64,000 nt of DNA from Candidatus Helarchaeota archaeon (GCA_013375455.1 JABXJT010000021.1:8930-72929); one strand, 5' to 3'. Positions 42,939 to 52,128 are shown, counted from the stretch's first letter. The notes: generated by a model from the sequence alone, not told the origin. A program made the numbers and translations.

Positions 42939-44231
42939 ATGCCTATCCAGCCTTTAGAAATATATGAAGTCGAGGAAACGGGTGAATTAGTCTTAAAACA
43001 TAAATATTTAAAAGAAGCGTTAAATTCTCATGGGGCTATTATGATTGTGAATCATAATGACAAAGAAATTGTTCTTTGGATTGGGAAAGGAGCAACTACG
43101 CGCGCCAAATTTGCTGCAGCGCGATCTTCCCGTCGATTTTTAACAGAACGAAGCCTTTCTTATCGTGTGAGGACTTGTGATGAGGGAGATGAACCAGACT
43201 GGTTTCAGAAATTGTTTAAAATTAAAATTGCCAAACGATCTAGGGATGAACCGCCAAGTTTGGAAGTTTTGGCTATATTAAATGAAATGAAAAAGGAACT
43301 TGTGCCGGAGGGTTTTGAGCGGGAAGCGTGTATCATTTCGAGAGATTTTTATGTGCCGGTGGAGCATAAAGTATCAATTGTGGGGAAAGACACCTCCTCA
43401 ATAAAATTTGAAAAAAGCTCTTACCTACCAGAAGGTTTTTTTAATCTGCCATCATATGCGTACCGTCCCCGTCTCTTGGTTAGAAATGGAAAAATACTGG
43501 GTTTAGATTTATTGGTAAATTACGACGCTTCAGCAAGGGATGGTATCAACATGGATCTCCTACATGAAGCTAAGGGCATTAACTCTAAAATCCAAGCCTT
43601 TAAACAAGAGGGAAAAAAGAAAGATGAACTAATTGCTGATCTAAAGGCAGAGCTCTCAGAGAAGAATAAAGATATAACAAAGTTAGAATCAAACATCGAT
43701 GGGCTCCAACAAGAAGGAGGAAAAATTGACAAACAAATTGAGAGTCTGCAAGAAAAAGATGAATTAATTCAAACACTTCAGGATGAAAATGCAAAATTTA
43801 CTCAACAAATTAAAGATCTTAAGCAAAAAACCTCGGATAAAAGGTATTTACTTAAAGATCTCCAGGAAACCCTTTCAGATAAGGATTCAGAAATTGAAAG
43901 ACTACGACAGGCCCTGGGGAGGGGTAAAAAACGCTTTGAAAACCAACAGCTTGAGTTGGTAAAGAAGGATCAGCAAATAGAAGATCTTCAGCAAAATCTT
44001 TCCAAGAATGAAAAATTACTTGAAAGGCTTCGGCAAAAAGGTGCAAAAATGGAAAATAAACTTGAGAAACTCGAACGAAGAGTGATAGTAAAAGACCAAC
44101 AAATTGAAGATCTTCGGCAAAATCTTTCCAAGAGAAAGCAAGAGATAGAGGAAAAAATTTCTGTTATTGACAAAATATACAAAGAACTGAGAGAAAAATC
44201 AGAGAGAGTCGAAGAATTAGAAGCAGAATAA
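42939..44231 (+). CDS. Gelsolin-like domain fused to long coiled coil
   Basis: Residues 1-95 look like a gelsolin/villin repeat: YEVEETGELVLKHKYL, then IMIVNHNDKEIVLWIGKGAT, the helix KFAAARSSRRFL and finally the RTCDEGDEPDWFQKLF end. The I-V-L-W-I-G-K core and D-E-G-x-E/D-P-x-x-F are the family's marks. Residues about 100-195 are a further alpha-beta region. From about 200 to 430 the chain is a heptad coiled coil with repeated KDQQIEDL(Q/R)QNLSK blocks. Gelsolin-type domains bind and cut actin; Asgard archaea have actins. A coiled-coil rod would make this a dimeric linker rather than a severing enzyme. No actin gene is in the window. The start is ATG with GAGTTGAGAT ahead. Confidence 0.6.
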   Translation: MPIQPLEIYEVEETGELVLKHKYLKEALNSHGAIMIVNHNDKEIVLWIGKGATTRAKFAAARSSRRFLTERSLSYRVRTCDEGDEPDWFQKLFKIKIAKRSRDEPPSLEVLAILNEMKKELVPEGFEREACIISRDFYVPVEHKVSIVGKDTSSIKFEKSSYLPEGFFNLPSYAYRPRLLVRNGKILGLDLLVNYDASARDGINMDLLHEAKGINSKIQAFKQEGKKKDELIADLKAELSEKNKDITKLESNIDGLQQEGGKIDKQIESLQEKDELIQTLQDENAKFTQQIKDLKQKTSDKRYLLKDLQETLSDKDSEIERLRQALGRGKKRFENQQLELVKKDQQIEDLQQNLSKNEKLLERLRQKGAKMENKLEKLERRVIVKDQQIEDLRQNLSKRKQEIEEKISVIDKIYKELREKSERVEELEAE

Positions 44232-44266
44232 ATTAATTTGAAATTATAATAAAACCTGTTCTTTTT

Positions 44267-44959
44267 TCATTTATGACCATTAAACTCGTATATTTCCTCA
44301 ATTCGTGCAGTCAGTCTTTCTTTCGCATATTTTTGCCCAAGTTCCATAATTCTTATGATTCCGTTACGAACAAATGAGGGGAGTTTCATCACTTTTTTAT
44401 TTTCCTTAACTACACCCAAAACTTCATAACTGAATTCTAATTCTCTTTGAAGGTTGTCCAGAGCATCTTGTTTTTTCGCGAAAGCATTTTGAGTCAGTTC
44501 TTCATAGCAGTTACCACTGCTCGTTAGCAGTCGATAGGCAGGCTTGATACGACTTTTGAATAATTCTCTCATTATACCCTCAATAACTGGGTACGATTTG
44601 TGGTTCTTCTTGCAGCGGTGGAAGGCTTGATCATTTAACATATAGTCCTCCATATGTTCCTCTACTAGAATATCCAAGTTGGTACCATTATATTTCATGG
44701 CGCACTCAAGGACAATATCGATTTGATTAATGGCCTTATCTCGTATATCCTTGCGGGCTAAGATGTTGTAAATTAATTTGGCAATTGGGTTAAAAATCCA
44801 TCCGGTGATGCCCCCGTACATCTTCCCAATGCAAACTTGAATATAGTCCAGCCCTGTGTCCATTTCGCTTACTAAATCTTCTTTAATGATTTGTGCATGT
44901 TCTCCAAGCGTGTCATCATGCATCGGGGGGTCACCAACTTTAATCATTAACAAATACAA
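44267..44959 (-). CDS. Unknown helical protein (230 aa)
   Basis: I do not recognise a family. The sequence is mainly helical, with a GGITGWIFNPIAKLIYNIL stretch (about 50-68) that is hydrophobic but too broken by polar residues to be a sure membrane helix. Cysteines at about 42, 88, 115 and 150 are spread out without a metal motif. Starts at codon 6 (MIKVGDPP) or codon 13 (MHDDTLG) are equally possible; the latter drops a hydrophobic leader that looks untranslated. The gene converges on the gelsolin-like gene with 35 bases between. Confidence 0.5.
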   Translation of the reverse strand: MYLLMIKVGDPPMHDDTLGEHAQIIKEDLVSEMDTGLDYIQVCIGKMYGGITGWIFNPIAKLIYNILARKDIRDKAINQIDIVLECAMKYNGTNLDILVEEHMEDYMLNDQAFHRCKKNHKSYPVIEGIMRELFKSRIKPAYRLLTSSGNCYEELTQNAFAKKQDALDNLQRELEFSYEVLGVVKENKKVMKLPSFVRNGIIRIMELGQKYAKERLTARIEEIYEFNGHK

Positions 44960-45115
44960 CCTTGTCCATTATTAAATTTATGTTATGTAGATTAAGATGA
45001 TATAAAAATTTATGGAAACGGGGAATGCTTCGTCGAATTTGCTAGATATTCGCTTAAATATTTTCTAAAACATAGATATTTTACAATTGTATAACACTTT
45101 AGTGAAAAATGAATT

Positions 45116-46120
45116 TCATAAGAGGGCAAAGCCATGGGCGATTAACCACATTAATAGCCCAGCTACAATGGGAACGGATAAATTATCATTAATGGTCGGG
45201 TGATCGATGTAATCGAAGAGAGCGAATACCCCCGCAGCAGTTAAGGCAAGCAATAGATTAACATACCACCGCCAGAGAGGGCTAAATACGAAACATAAAA
45301 CCAATGTTGAAATGAAACCAACGACAACGCCAACAATAGTGCCTTCTAATTTTTTATCAGAACCTGCTTTCAAATCTCGTTTTCCAAAATTTTTTCCCAC
45401 GAGAGATGCCATAGAATCACTGACGCCGATAAGCATTGCAACTGAAGCAAAAATGGGAAAGGGTAAGACGAAAAATATGGCTATTGCAACGATAGTCCCC
45501 GGAGGAGAAGAGTAGGATCTAAGTTCTTTCTTTTTCATCGCACTTGTAAATAGATTAACACCCCAACCAGGAATATATTTAAAATTATAGAGCCGCAGAA
45601 GGTCGCCCAGAGTAAATAGATTCACTAACGCAAACCCAATATTAAAAATGATAAATCTTCCAATGGTATCTCCGTTAATAGGTCCGCCAATATATAAGCC
45701 AATGGAATAGCCGACAATGACAACAATGGGAATTAATGCATGGTATAATTTACGCCGAATATCACGTGCGGATGTATATTCTCCAGGGAATTTGATAATA
45801 AATTGTTCATAATCTCGTTCATTAATTTTGTCAAATTCACCCTCTTTCGTCCATCTTCTGATGCGCCGATATTCAATGAGGGGAATGATAAACAATCCTC
45901 CCACAACCAACAATTGAATAAGAACCGTCCATTCTGGTATTTCTACCATCAAGGGAAAGAGAAGAGTGACGGCAAGGAAACAACCAAAAATTAATAATTC
46001 ATTCCAAATATAGTCGAGTTCTTTAAATTTGCGTATGATTCGAAGTAGTATCAATCCCGAAAAAGTGAAAAGAACCAACATATACGGTAAACATATCAAT
46101 AAATTATCAATATATGCCAT
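45116..46120 (-). CDS. SEC59/DGK1-like CTP-dependent lipid kinase (dolichol kinase-like)
   Basis: The 334-residue protein has about eight transmembrane helices. Its C-terminal part carries the signature of the SEC59/DGK1/VTE5 group: SDSMASLVGKNFGKRDLK near residue 225 (the G/S-D-x-x-A-S-x-x-G motif), a KLEGTIVG lysine-glutamate site, and TINDNLSVPIVAG near the end, the D-D-N-L-type motif. Such enzymes phosphorylate dolichol, phytol or diacylglycerol with CTP. In archaea a role in dolichol-phosphate supply for N-glycosylation or in recycling geranylgeraniol is likely. A KLYHALIP segment near 125 is also typical of the family. It has no close partner gene. Confidence 0.72.
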   Translation of the reverse strand: MAYIDNLLICLPYMLVLFTFSGLILLRIIRKFKELDYIWNELLIFGCFLAVTLLFPLMVEIPEWTVLIQLLVVGGLFIIPLIEYRRIRRWTKEGEFDKINERDYEQFIIKFPGEYTSARDIRRKLYHALIPIVVIVGYSIGLYIGGPINGDTIGRFIIFNIGFALVNLFTLGDLLRLYNFKYIPGWGVNLFTSAMKKKELRSYSSPPGTIVAIAIFFVLPFPIFASVAMLIGVSDSMASLVGKNFGKRDLKAGSDKKLEGTIVGVVVGFISTLVLCFVFSPLWRWYVNLLLALTAAGVFALFDYIDHPTINDNLSVPIVAGLLMWLIAHGFALL

Positions 46121-46204
46121 AAAACTTCACGTTTTTAATTAATTCTTATATTCATTATATTATTAACTCCCAATTAAAAAATTATATCATTCGAACTGTT
46201 AGTC

Positions 46205-46239
46205 AAAATTCTATAAAAAACTATAAAATTCTATAAAAA
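46205..46239. repeat. Direct repeat upstream of IS607-type remnant
   Basis: AAAATTCTATAAAAA occurs at 46205-46219 and again at 46225-46239, 20 bases apart. It sits just upstream of the resolvase and could be an element end, a transposase-binding site or a promoter with double TATA-like boxes. Confidence 0.4.
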
Positions 46240-46277
46240 TCTGGTAGCTTAAATACTTTTTTTCCAGAATCTTATCA

Positions 46278-46925
46278 ATGGGTATTGACAAACTCTTACG
46301 AATGCAGGAAGCCGCAACCCTTCTGGGTGTCACGCCCCAGACCCTCCGAAATTGGAGTAATTGAGGCTACATGGAAGCGATTGTGGGAAAGGGGGGACAT
46401 CGCCGTTTTAAATGGAGTGAAGTCAAACGGTTAATGCACCTCACAGATCCCCAAGCCATCGCGAAAAATTGTGTGATCTACTGCCGGGTTTCCACGACCA
46501 TCCAACGCGAGAATTTAAAACGCCAACGCGCCCGTCTCGAAACCTATGCAATGGCTAATGGTTATACGATTGAAAAAATTTATGAAGATATTGCCAGTGG
46601 GATGAATTTCAAACGCAAAGGCTTATTAAGAGCACTGAATTATTGCCAAACACATGCGATCAAAGCAGTCATTATAGAATTCAAGGATTGGCTCACCCGA
46701 TTCGGTGTGGAGTTGATCCAAGCCATGCTCGCCTCGTTTGGGACTGAATTAGTTATTGGAAATCGTGTCGATTCGGATTATAAACAAGAAATCATTGATG
46801 ACATGATCGCGATCATTGTCCATTTCAGCAGTCGTTTGTATGGCAAACGTCGCGGGCGGAAAAAGACGACCCAAATTGTAAAAAAAGATAATCTCCTCCA
46901 ACGAATTTCTAGAAGTTTACAATAA
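46278..46925 (+). pseudogene. IS607-type transposase TnpA (serine recombinase), broken by internal TGA
   Basis: The reading frame starts MGIDKLLRMQEAATLLGV at 46278, a MerR-type helix-turn-helix, and continues TPQTLRNWSN, then a TGA at 46362-46364, then GYMEAIVGKGGHRRFKWSEV, the normal second half of the same HTH. The 184-residue ORF visible from 46371 lacks the first 28 codons. The serine-recombinase domain is intact around YCRVSTTIQRENLKRQ, where the Ser is catalytic, but the KDRLTRFG block reads KDWLTRFG. No TnpB follows. GC content is clearly higher than the surrounding DNA, fitting transfer from elsewhere. Reading TGA as an amino acid is unlikely, so this is treated as a decayed element. 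Confidence 0.85.
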
Positions 46926-47258
46926 ACTACTTCATGATATTAAACCTAAAATAACGGGTCTAAAGACGAACGAGAACGAAGAACCTTGGGGAAATGGAAT
47001 ATTTAGTAATCCATGGATTACCTGTCTCAACCGACAGGAGCTATTTCAAGACCTCTGTAACCAGATATTAGCACATATTATGATATTAGCAAGCATGTGA
47101 AGGCAAACAATGATTTCAATTTATGATTTCCTTTCCACCTTTTTTTTCTGTTAAAAAAAGATAGAGCTATTAAATCATTACATATAAAACTTTAAATGAT
47201 GAATATTTATAACTTAATTAGGATAATTCTCTAAAAAGCTAAGTGGGAGTGATAAATT
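46926..47258. other. Gene-free stretch after IS607-type remnant
   Basis: The first 170 bases are more GC-rich than normal for the region and hold an open frame without a start (NKLLHDIKPKITGLKTNE, ending at the TGA at 47098-47100). They may be the stump of a TnpB or the right end of the element; I could not align it with a TnpB motif. From 47100 the sequence turns AT-rich and carries the promoter of the next gene. Confidence 0.4.
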
Positions 47259-47639
47259 TTGGGTTCTAATCTTAAAAGGGCATTCAACCTGTGTTTTCTA
47301 GCCGTTCTCATCGATGGAGTGGGGACTGCGATATTTTTTGGCATCTTCTATATTGATACCACTATGATGATAGGTGGGATCTTAATATCAATCTTAAGTT
47401 TTGTCGTCCTATTAGTTTCTCTTTTTAATATTGTGCCTTCTGAAAAAATGTCACGCTCTCCTTCACTCTATTTATTTTATATGGTGGTTTCTTACGTTAA
47501 CGGAATTCTAATCACTATTACTCGGTTACCTATCATTTTTCGTGTCCCTTATATTATCGGGATGTATATCCTAGCGATTTTTTGTACATACGCTTATATA
47601 ACAATTAGGAAATTAAAACTCCAAGGAAAAAACGAATGA
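47259..47639 (+). CDS. Four-helix membrane protein (126 aa), unknown
   Basis: Four transmembrane helices can be drawn (about 8-28, 32-54, 66-88 and 91-113), with short loops and a basic C-terminal tail (IRKLKLQGKNE), so the ends probably face the cytosol. The start is TTG at 47259 with GTGGGAGTG nine bases upstream. No family is recognised. It lies just to the right of the IS607-type remnant but has normal AT-rich composition, so it need not belong to the element. Confidence 0.55.
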   Translation: MGSNLKRAFNLCFLAVLIDGVGTAIFFGIFYIDTTMMIGGILISILSFVVLLVSLFNIVPSEKMSRSPSLYLFYMVVSYVNGILITITRLPIIFRVPYIIGMYILAIFCTYAYITIRKLKLQGKNE

Positions 47640-47731
47640 TCAATTCACTAATATTTGTGTAAATACATCATAGTTTTCAAAAAATAAGGTCTAGCTAAAG
47701 AAATCAATTAACTAATTTGAATATTAATAAT

Positions 47732-48535
47732 TTATTTGCTATTTATGATTGTTGAAAAAAATTGGGTCATTTTTAGATTGATTTCTTCGGGTTTTTCAAT
47801 GAATGACATGTGTCCAGTGTTTTGGATCATCGTGAGTTGAGAATTGGGGAGTTTTTGATGCATTTTTTCCGATAAAGCAACGGGAGTGAGGATATCCTTT
47901 TCTCCAACAATTATTAAAATAGGGCATGTAATGGATTTTAATTTGAAGTTTGAGTTTAATACAGCAATCCCGCAAGCAGCACTCACATAAAGTGGAACTG
48001 AATCTGCGTCTTGAATGAGGTCTTGAATTAATGAGCGTCTTTGTTCAGTTCGAGTTGATTTCAGGGTTTTTTGCCAAATTTGCTTAAGGGTTTTAGAGAT
48101 GAAAAAAGAGCCTAAATTTCGCCAGACAGAAAGTTTTAAAGGGAGATAAGATGTAGTACCGATTAGAACTGCCCCTTTCATTTCATTAGAGTGTCTCTCA
48201 CAATATTTCAGTGTGATCATTCCACCCAAACTATGACCAATTAACCAGTAATCATTTAATTCCAGAAATTTTACTAAAGCGTGTAATTGTTTTGCCTGAT
48301 GCCTGAGAGAATATCCATACGTTGGTTTTGAGGAGAGCCCAAAGCCCCTTAAATCAAGTGTTAATATTTGATGGCTATTTTTGAAATATTCAACTTGTTC
48401 GCGCCATATTTTATGATGCTCGGCCCATCCATGTAAAAATATAAGTGTATCTGAAGTTTCGGAGTTCTCAATCAAATCGTAATAAATTTTATTTCGCCGA
48501 TTAGTTTTGAAATAGGGCATTCTACCACATTTCAA
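47732..48535 (-). CDS. Alpha/beta hydrolase
   Basis: The oxyanion-hole motif FLHGWAEHHKIW (about 33-44), nucleophile elbow GHSLGGMI near 99, acid in VGEKDILTP near 213 and the catalytic His in NTGHMSFIEKPEEI near 240 complete a Ser-Asp-His triad. Length 267 is typical. The best family neighbours would be esterases or thioesterases of the BioH/PcaD type; the substrate is not evident. ATG at codon 6 (MPYFKTN) is an equally good start. It stands alone on the minus strand. Confidence 0.88.
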   Translation of the reverse strand: MKCGRMPYFKTNRRNKIYYDLIENSETSDTLIFLHGWAEHHKIWREQVEYFKNSHQILTLDLRGFGLSSKPTYGYSLRHQAKQLHALVKFLELNDYWLIGHSLGGMITLKYCERHSNEMKGAVLIGTTSYLPLKLSVWRNLGSFFISKTLKQIWQKTLKSTRTEQRRSLIQDLIQDADSVPLYVSAACGIAVLNSNFKLKSITCPILIIVGEKDILTPVALSEKMHQKLPNSQLTMIQNTGHMSFIEKPEEINLKMTQFFSTIINSK

Positions 48536-48654
48536 ATTGTATTAATTTGCTTTAAATGTAGATCTCTTCCAAAATAATAAAATACTCACACAATCTTTAA
48601 AATATCAATCAATTAATTTTATTGTACATTATCGGAATTTAGAAGGTTTATCCC

Positions 48655-50235
48655 ATGGACCAAATAAGGGCAGTTATTTTAGACTTTGATGGTACTTTAT
48701 TCAACAACATTACAGCTATGAAGGCTGCGACGGAAGATGCTTTGAAACGCTACGAGGTCGATTATGATGCAGAGATGGCATTGACTGAAACGACGCGTTT
48801 GATAGAAAAGATAAGATCATCTGCATTATCTAAAATACTTCTAAAAGCTTGGGAGCTCTTATCAGAAGTTGAATATCTGGAAGGGAGAAAATTTCTTGAA
48901 AAGGCTGAAATCGCGTTTTATGCATATACCCTTTATAAAGATTATTCAAAACAATGCACGCTCTTCTCAGGTGTTCCTGAGTTGCTGAGAAATATGAAAT
49001 CTCAATATAAAATAGCAATTGTTACCAGTGGGTCACGTGCTGATACTACCGAATTGCTGAAAGAATTTGGTATTTTCCAATATATTGACGCCTTTATTTC
49101 AGCAGATGATGTGGAAAATACCAAGCCGCACCCGGAAGGAATACTGAAGATACTTGACACGCTTCAAATCTCGCCAAATGAAGCAGTTTATGTTGGAGAT
49201 TTACCCCTTGATATAAAAGCAGGGAAGAACGCTGAGGTTAAAACAATTGCAGTTAGTACTGGATTGGTACCGAGGGGCGATTTGGAAGCAGAAGAACCAT
49301 CCAAGGTTGTTAGGCATGTTACCGAAATTTCAACATTAATCCCGGGTATAGCCCCAACATCAGTTGATATTGATGCTGATCTAGCCAAGACCATCGAGGA
49401 ACGACGTGAATTTGTTCCAAAATCTGAAGAGAAAAAGGTTTCCTTTTCTGATCGTTTAAAATCCATTTCGATTGATGAACTCAAGGAATTATTGAAGCAA
49501 CCCTATCAATTTATACGTGAAAAACTAAATGAAATGTTGGAAGAATCAAGTGCGGGTAATATTCAAGAAGCCCTTACTGTTTTCGAAGGAGTTGAGGAAG
49601 ATCTTCTACGAGTCGTGGGGCTCATTGGGTTGCATGCATTGAATGAACGTTTGGGCGACGTGCTCTTTAAATTATTTCAAACCGAATATGGGTCCTATTT
49701 AGGTTATTTGAATTATGAATTTATCGAGCAAACAACGATGACCGTGCTACCTGATGAGGTTTTTGATGAGATCAAAATAATGCTAATTGCAATTGCAAGG
49801 GACCTATTACCAGAAGCGGTGTATGATCAGCTTTTAAATATGGCACCTTTTGATTTTATCAGTTATATTTTTGAAGGTGTAAGATTAGCGATGATGGATT
49901 TAGGAATGGAAATCTTCGAAATTCGCGAATTTATCGGTGATAAATTCTCAGACGATGAGATGAACGCAATAGAATTTATTTGGGCATTAATTAAAACTTT
50001 ATTTACAATTACTCTCAATGCCCTCTCTATTCCGATGAAACTGGTTATTAAACACAACACTCCTGTAATAAAGGATGCAATTCAATTAACGCTCGATTCA
50101 TTTTCTCGAAGTCTTGAAACGATCAACACGAATCTTTTAGAAAAATCGGAGAAATTTGGTAAATTCGGTGAATTACTGCAAAAAATCATTCCTAAAGAAG
50201 AAGAAGCCGACGAAAACCTAGATGATGCACCATAA
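48655..50235 (+). CDS. HAD-family phosphatase fused to helical C-terminal region
   Basis: Residues 1-215 form a phosphoglycolate-phosphatase-like HAD domain: VILDFDGTLF (Asp10 nucleophile, Asp12 acid), IVTSGSRADT near 123, KPHPEGILKILD with the motif III Lys near 160, and VYVGDLPLDIKAG with the metal Asp near 182. A linker then leads to about 260 residues of helical sequence with no family I recognise, including hydrophobic segments near 440-465 (FIWALIKTLFTITLNALSIP) that could be membrane-associated. The ending is Glu/Asp-rich. A standard HAD protein is half this length, so the extension is the unusual part. Confidence 0.72.
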   Translation: MDQIRAVILDFDGTLFNNITAMKAATEDALKRYEVDYDAEMALTETTRLIEKIRSSALSKILLKAWELLSEVEYLEGRKFLEKAEIAFYAYTLYKDYSKQCTLFSGVPELLRNMKSQYKIAIVTSGSRADTTELLKEFGIFQYIDAFISADDVENTKPHPEGILKILDTLQISPNEAVYVGDLPLDIKAGKNAEVKTIAVSTGLVPRGDLEAEEPSKVVRHVTEISTLIPGIAPTSVDIDADLAKTIEERREFVPKSEEKKVSFSDRLKSISIDELKELLKQPYQFIREKLNEMLEESSAGNIQEALTVFEGVEEDLLRVVGLIGLHALNERLGDVLFKLFQTEYGSYLGYLNYEFIEQTTMTVLPDEVFDEIKIMLIAIARDLLPEAVYDQLLNMAPFDFISYIFEGVRLAMMDLGMEIFEIREFIGDKFSDDEMNAIEFIWALIKTLFTITLNALSIPMKLVIKHNTPVIKDAIQLTLDSFSRSLETINTNLLEKSEKFGKFGELLQKIIPKEEEADENLDDAP

Positions 50236-50301
50236 TTAGTAGAAAAATATAAATTCCGCTCTTTACTCTTAATATTAGAAAAAATACTAGAGGATCTCGT
50301 T

Positions 50302-50898
50302 TTGAAAACTCCTGCAGAAGTAATTGCAGAAGGATTAGTTTCTTGTATAATTAGCAAGGATCCAGAAGAAACTCAAAGATCTTTGAAGTTTCTACATAAT
50401 AAGTGCATTCAAATAAATTTTCCCAATTTGAAAGAAGCCATCGTCATTTATTTTGACAAAGATCCGGAGAATGAAGCAGGGATCCGTTACGAGGTCTATT
50501 CATCTCCAATTATTCGCTGTAGAAAATGTGGATGGAAAGGAACAGCTGCAAATCTTCCAGTGAAAGAAAAGGAAGTAAAAATTCGAGAAATAAATGAAAT
50601 AATTTGGGAACAAAGTGAATTAATGAATCCGATCCTTCGCCGAGTTGTTGAAATATGTCCAAAATGTGGGTCAAACCGGATTATTAAAAGAGAATATCGC
50701 CATAAGGGGCGAGATCTTTGGATAGTTGGAACTCATAACGATATTGCAAAACTTGGCACTTTAATCGATCCTGTAATTCCACACCGAGTAAACGGGTTAA
50801 TCGATGCCTTTTGGAGTTATTTTGTCAGTGAAAAAATTAAATTTGGACCATTCTGGCAATTCGGGCTCGTAATACAATTTGGACGATTGTTATTATAA
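50302..50898 (+). CDS. Zinc-ribbon protein (198 aa), unknown
   Basis: The N-terminal 70 residues are an alpha-beta segment (EAIVIYFDKDPE). The middle carries CRKCGWKG (about 75-82) and CPKCGSNRII (about 117-126), two CxxC knuckles that can bind one zinc. The C-terminus is hydrophobic/aromatic (FWSYFVSEKIKFGPFWQFG). The start is TTG at 50302 with GAGGATCT upstream. It is the first of three genes on this strand that share Cys-pair proteins. No function is assigned. Confidence 0.5.
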   Translation: MKTPAEVIAEGLVSCIISKDPEETQRSLKFLHNKCIQINFPNLKEAIVIYFDKDPENEAGIRYEVYSSPIIRCRKCGWKGTAANLPVKEKEVKIREINEIIWEQSELMNPILRRVVEICPKCGSNRIIKREYRHKGRDLWIVGTHNDIAKLGTLIDPVIPHRVNGLIDAFWSYFVSEKIKFGPFWQFGLVIQFGRLLL

Positions 50899-50995
50899 TC
50901 CATTTTTGGAACGTATTTTCTAGGATGAAAATATAAAATTAATAAGGAAAAAATCTTCATTAGTAATAAACGTAAAAATGAAGGAAGGATGAAGA

Positions 50996-51475
50996 ATGCC
51001 AGGAAGTAGGGCAGATCTATTGAACAGGAAATTTAAAGTAAATCAAATCAGAAATGGGATTTATTGGTATATTAATTACCTCAAGGTTGATAAGAACATT
51101 GGGACAGTCGATATCATTGGGAAATTGAGAGAAATGGGTAAGAAAATTGCATTGACATATATAAATTATTGGAAACCCGAATATAAAGATACTATTGATC
51201 TGATGCGCGTGATTCATCGGACAGTTTTTAAAACAGCTGCGAGAGTCCGTGAGAGTGATTCTGAAATTGTTGTTATTTCGCGAAGTTGCCCGCTCTGTAA
51301 ATATCGTCGGGAAAATATTGATGTTCCAGGTTGTAATATTCTGGTTGGTTTTATAGAGAAATTCTATGAACTACTCTCTAAAGACAATCCTGACCTTCCA
51401 AAAATTGAAGGAACCATTGAGACCAGTCGAATCTTTGGAGAAAAAAAATGTAAATATACTTTTAAAACGGCTTAG
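50996..51475 (+). CDS. V4R/TRAPP-like domain protein 1
   Basis: The 159-residue protein ends with a pattern typical of the V4R/Bet3 (TRAPP) fold: CPLCKYRRENIDVPGCNILVG in part, then FIEKFYELL, and a terminal TIETSRIFGEKKCKYTF, in which a Cys-x-x-Tyr/Phe strand closes the domain. V4R proteins bind hydrophobic ligands or, as TRAPP subunits, tether vesicles. The gene is ten bases before a second, related one, so the products may pair. Assignment rests on pattern only; 4-vinyl reductase-like enzymes and hydrocarbon sensors share it. Confidence 0.45.
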   Translation: MPGSRADLLNRKFKVNQIRNGIYWYINYLKVDKNIGTVDIIGKLREMGKKIALTYINYWKPEYKDTIDLMRVIHRTVFKTAARVRESDSEIVVISRSCPLCKYRRENIDVPGCNILVGFIEKFYELLSKDNPDLPKIEGTIETSRIFGEKKCKYTFKTA

Positions 51476-51485
51476 GTGAATTAAG

Positions 51486-52067
51486 ATGCAAAGAATGGCA
51501 TTATGGATTGCTAGACAATTTGGTGTGGATGTAGATGGGCTCTTCTGGGATTTGCTATATAGAGAACTCATTAGAACTGAATTAGAGATCAATAGGGAAA
51601 ATTTTATTGACATCTTTAAAAGAATTGGTGGAGAAGCAGCGATTGGAAGCGCAGAACGCCATAAAACAATCATGAAGCTCTTTGCTCCAAAAACAGCCAC
51701 GGATGTCATGGGGTATATACAATTCATATGGTCCACCGTCTTTTCTGAAGACATAGAGATGAGCGAAGAATTAGAACAATCAGAAGACGGTAAGATCACC
51801 AAAGTCACATTGAAAGTTGATCGTTGTCCAATTTGCCAAGGATTTGGGGATGATGCGGAAGATTTTCCAGAGCTAATTAAAGAGACTATTCAAGCAAAAG
51901 GAGATGGCTATGCGTGCATACTTCTTGGAATGATCGAAGGTTTATCAAATTACATATTTAAGTTGAGAAACGAACCCTACAAGGTTAAAATCCGAGAAAT
52001 CGAATGTATCGCGCTGGGTGGAAAGCAACTGGTATTCGAGGCGCTTTTAACAGAGCTTGAAACCTAA
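51486..52067 (+). CDS. V4R/TRAPP-like domain protein 2
   Basis: This 193-residue protein follows the same plan as its upstream neighbour: a helical start (VDVDGLFWDLLYREL), an alpha-beta middle, a VDRCPICQGFGDDAEDFPEL block, then GDGYACILLGMIEGLSNYIF and a closing IREIECIALGGKQLVFEAL. The Cys-pair, the GMIEG helix and the I-x-C-x-x-x-G-x-x strand are the V4R features. The pair has lengths similar to Bet3-type TRAPP subunits. The gene converges on the ubiquitin-like gene with 61 bases between, ending in a T-rich run. Confidence 0.45.
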   Translation: MQRMALWIARQFGVDVDGLFWDLLYRELIRTELEINRENFIDIFKRIGGEAAIGSAERHKTIMKLFAPKTATDVMGYIQFIWSTVFSEDIEMSEELEQSEDGKITKVTLKVDRCPICQGFGDDAEDFPELIKETIQAKGDGYACILLGMIEGLSNYIFKLRNEPYKVKIREIECIALGGKQLVFEALLTELET

Positions 52068-52128
52068 TTTTGTTTTTTTTGGAAATTTTTTACTCAAAAA
52101 AGGAAAAAATAGAAAAAGATGGGTGAGT

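Noticed and set aside
46362..46364. TGA in the resolvase frame read as selenocysteine or other amino acid
   Set aside because: No SECIS-like structure is evident, the position is not catalytic, and the family has a charged or polar residue there. A nonsense mutation is simpler.
46926..47100. TnpB fragment downstream of the resolvase
   Set aside because: The open frame has no recognisable TnpB motif or zinc-finger, and no start codon.
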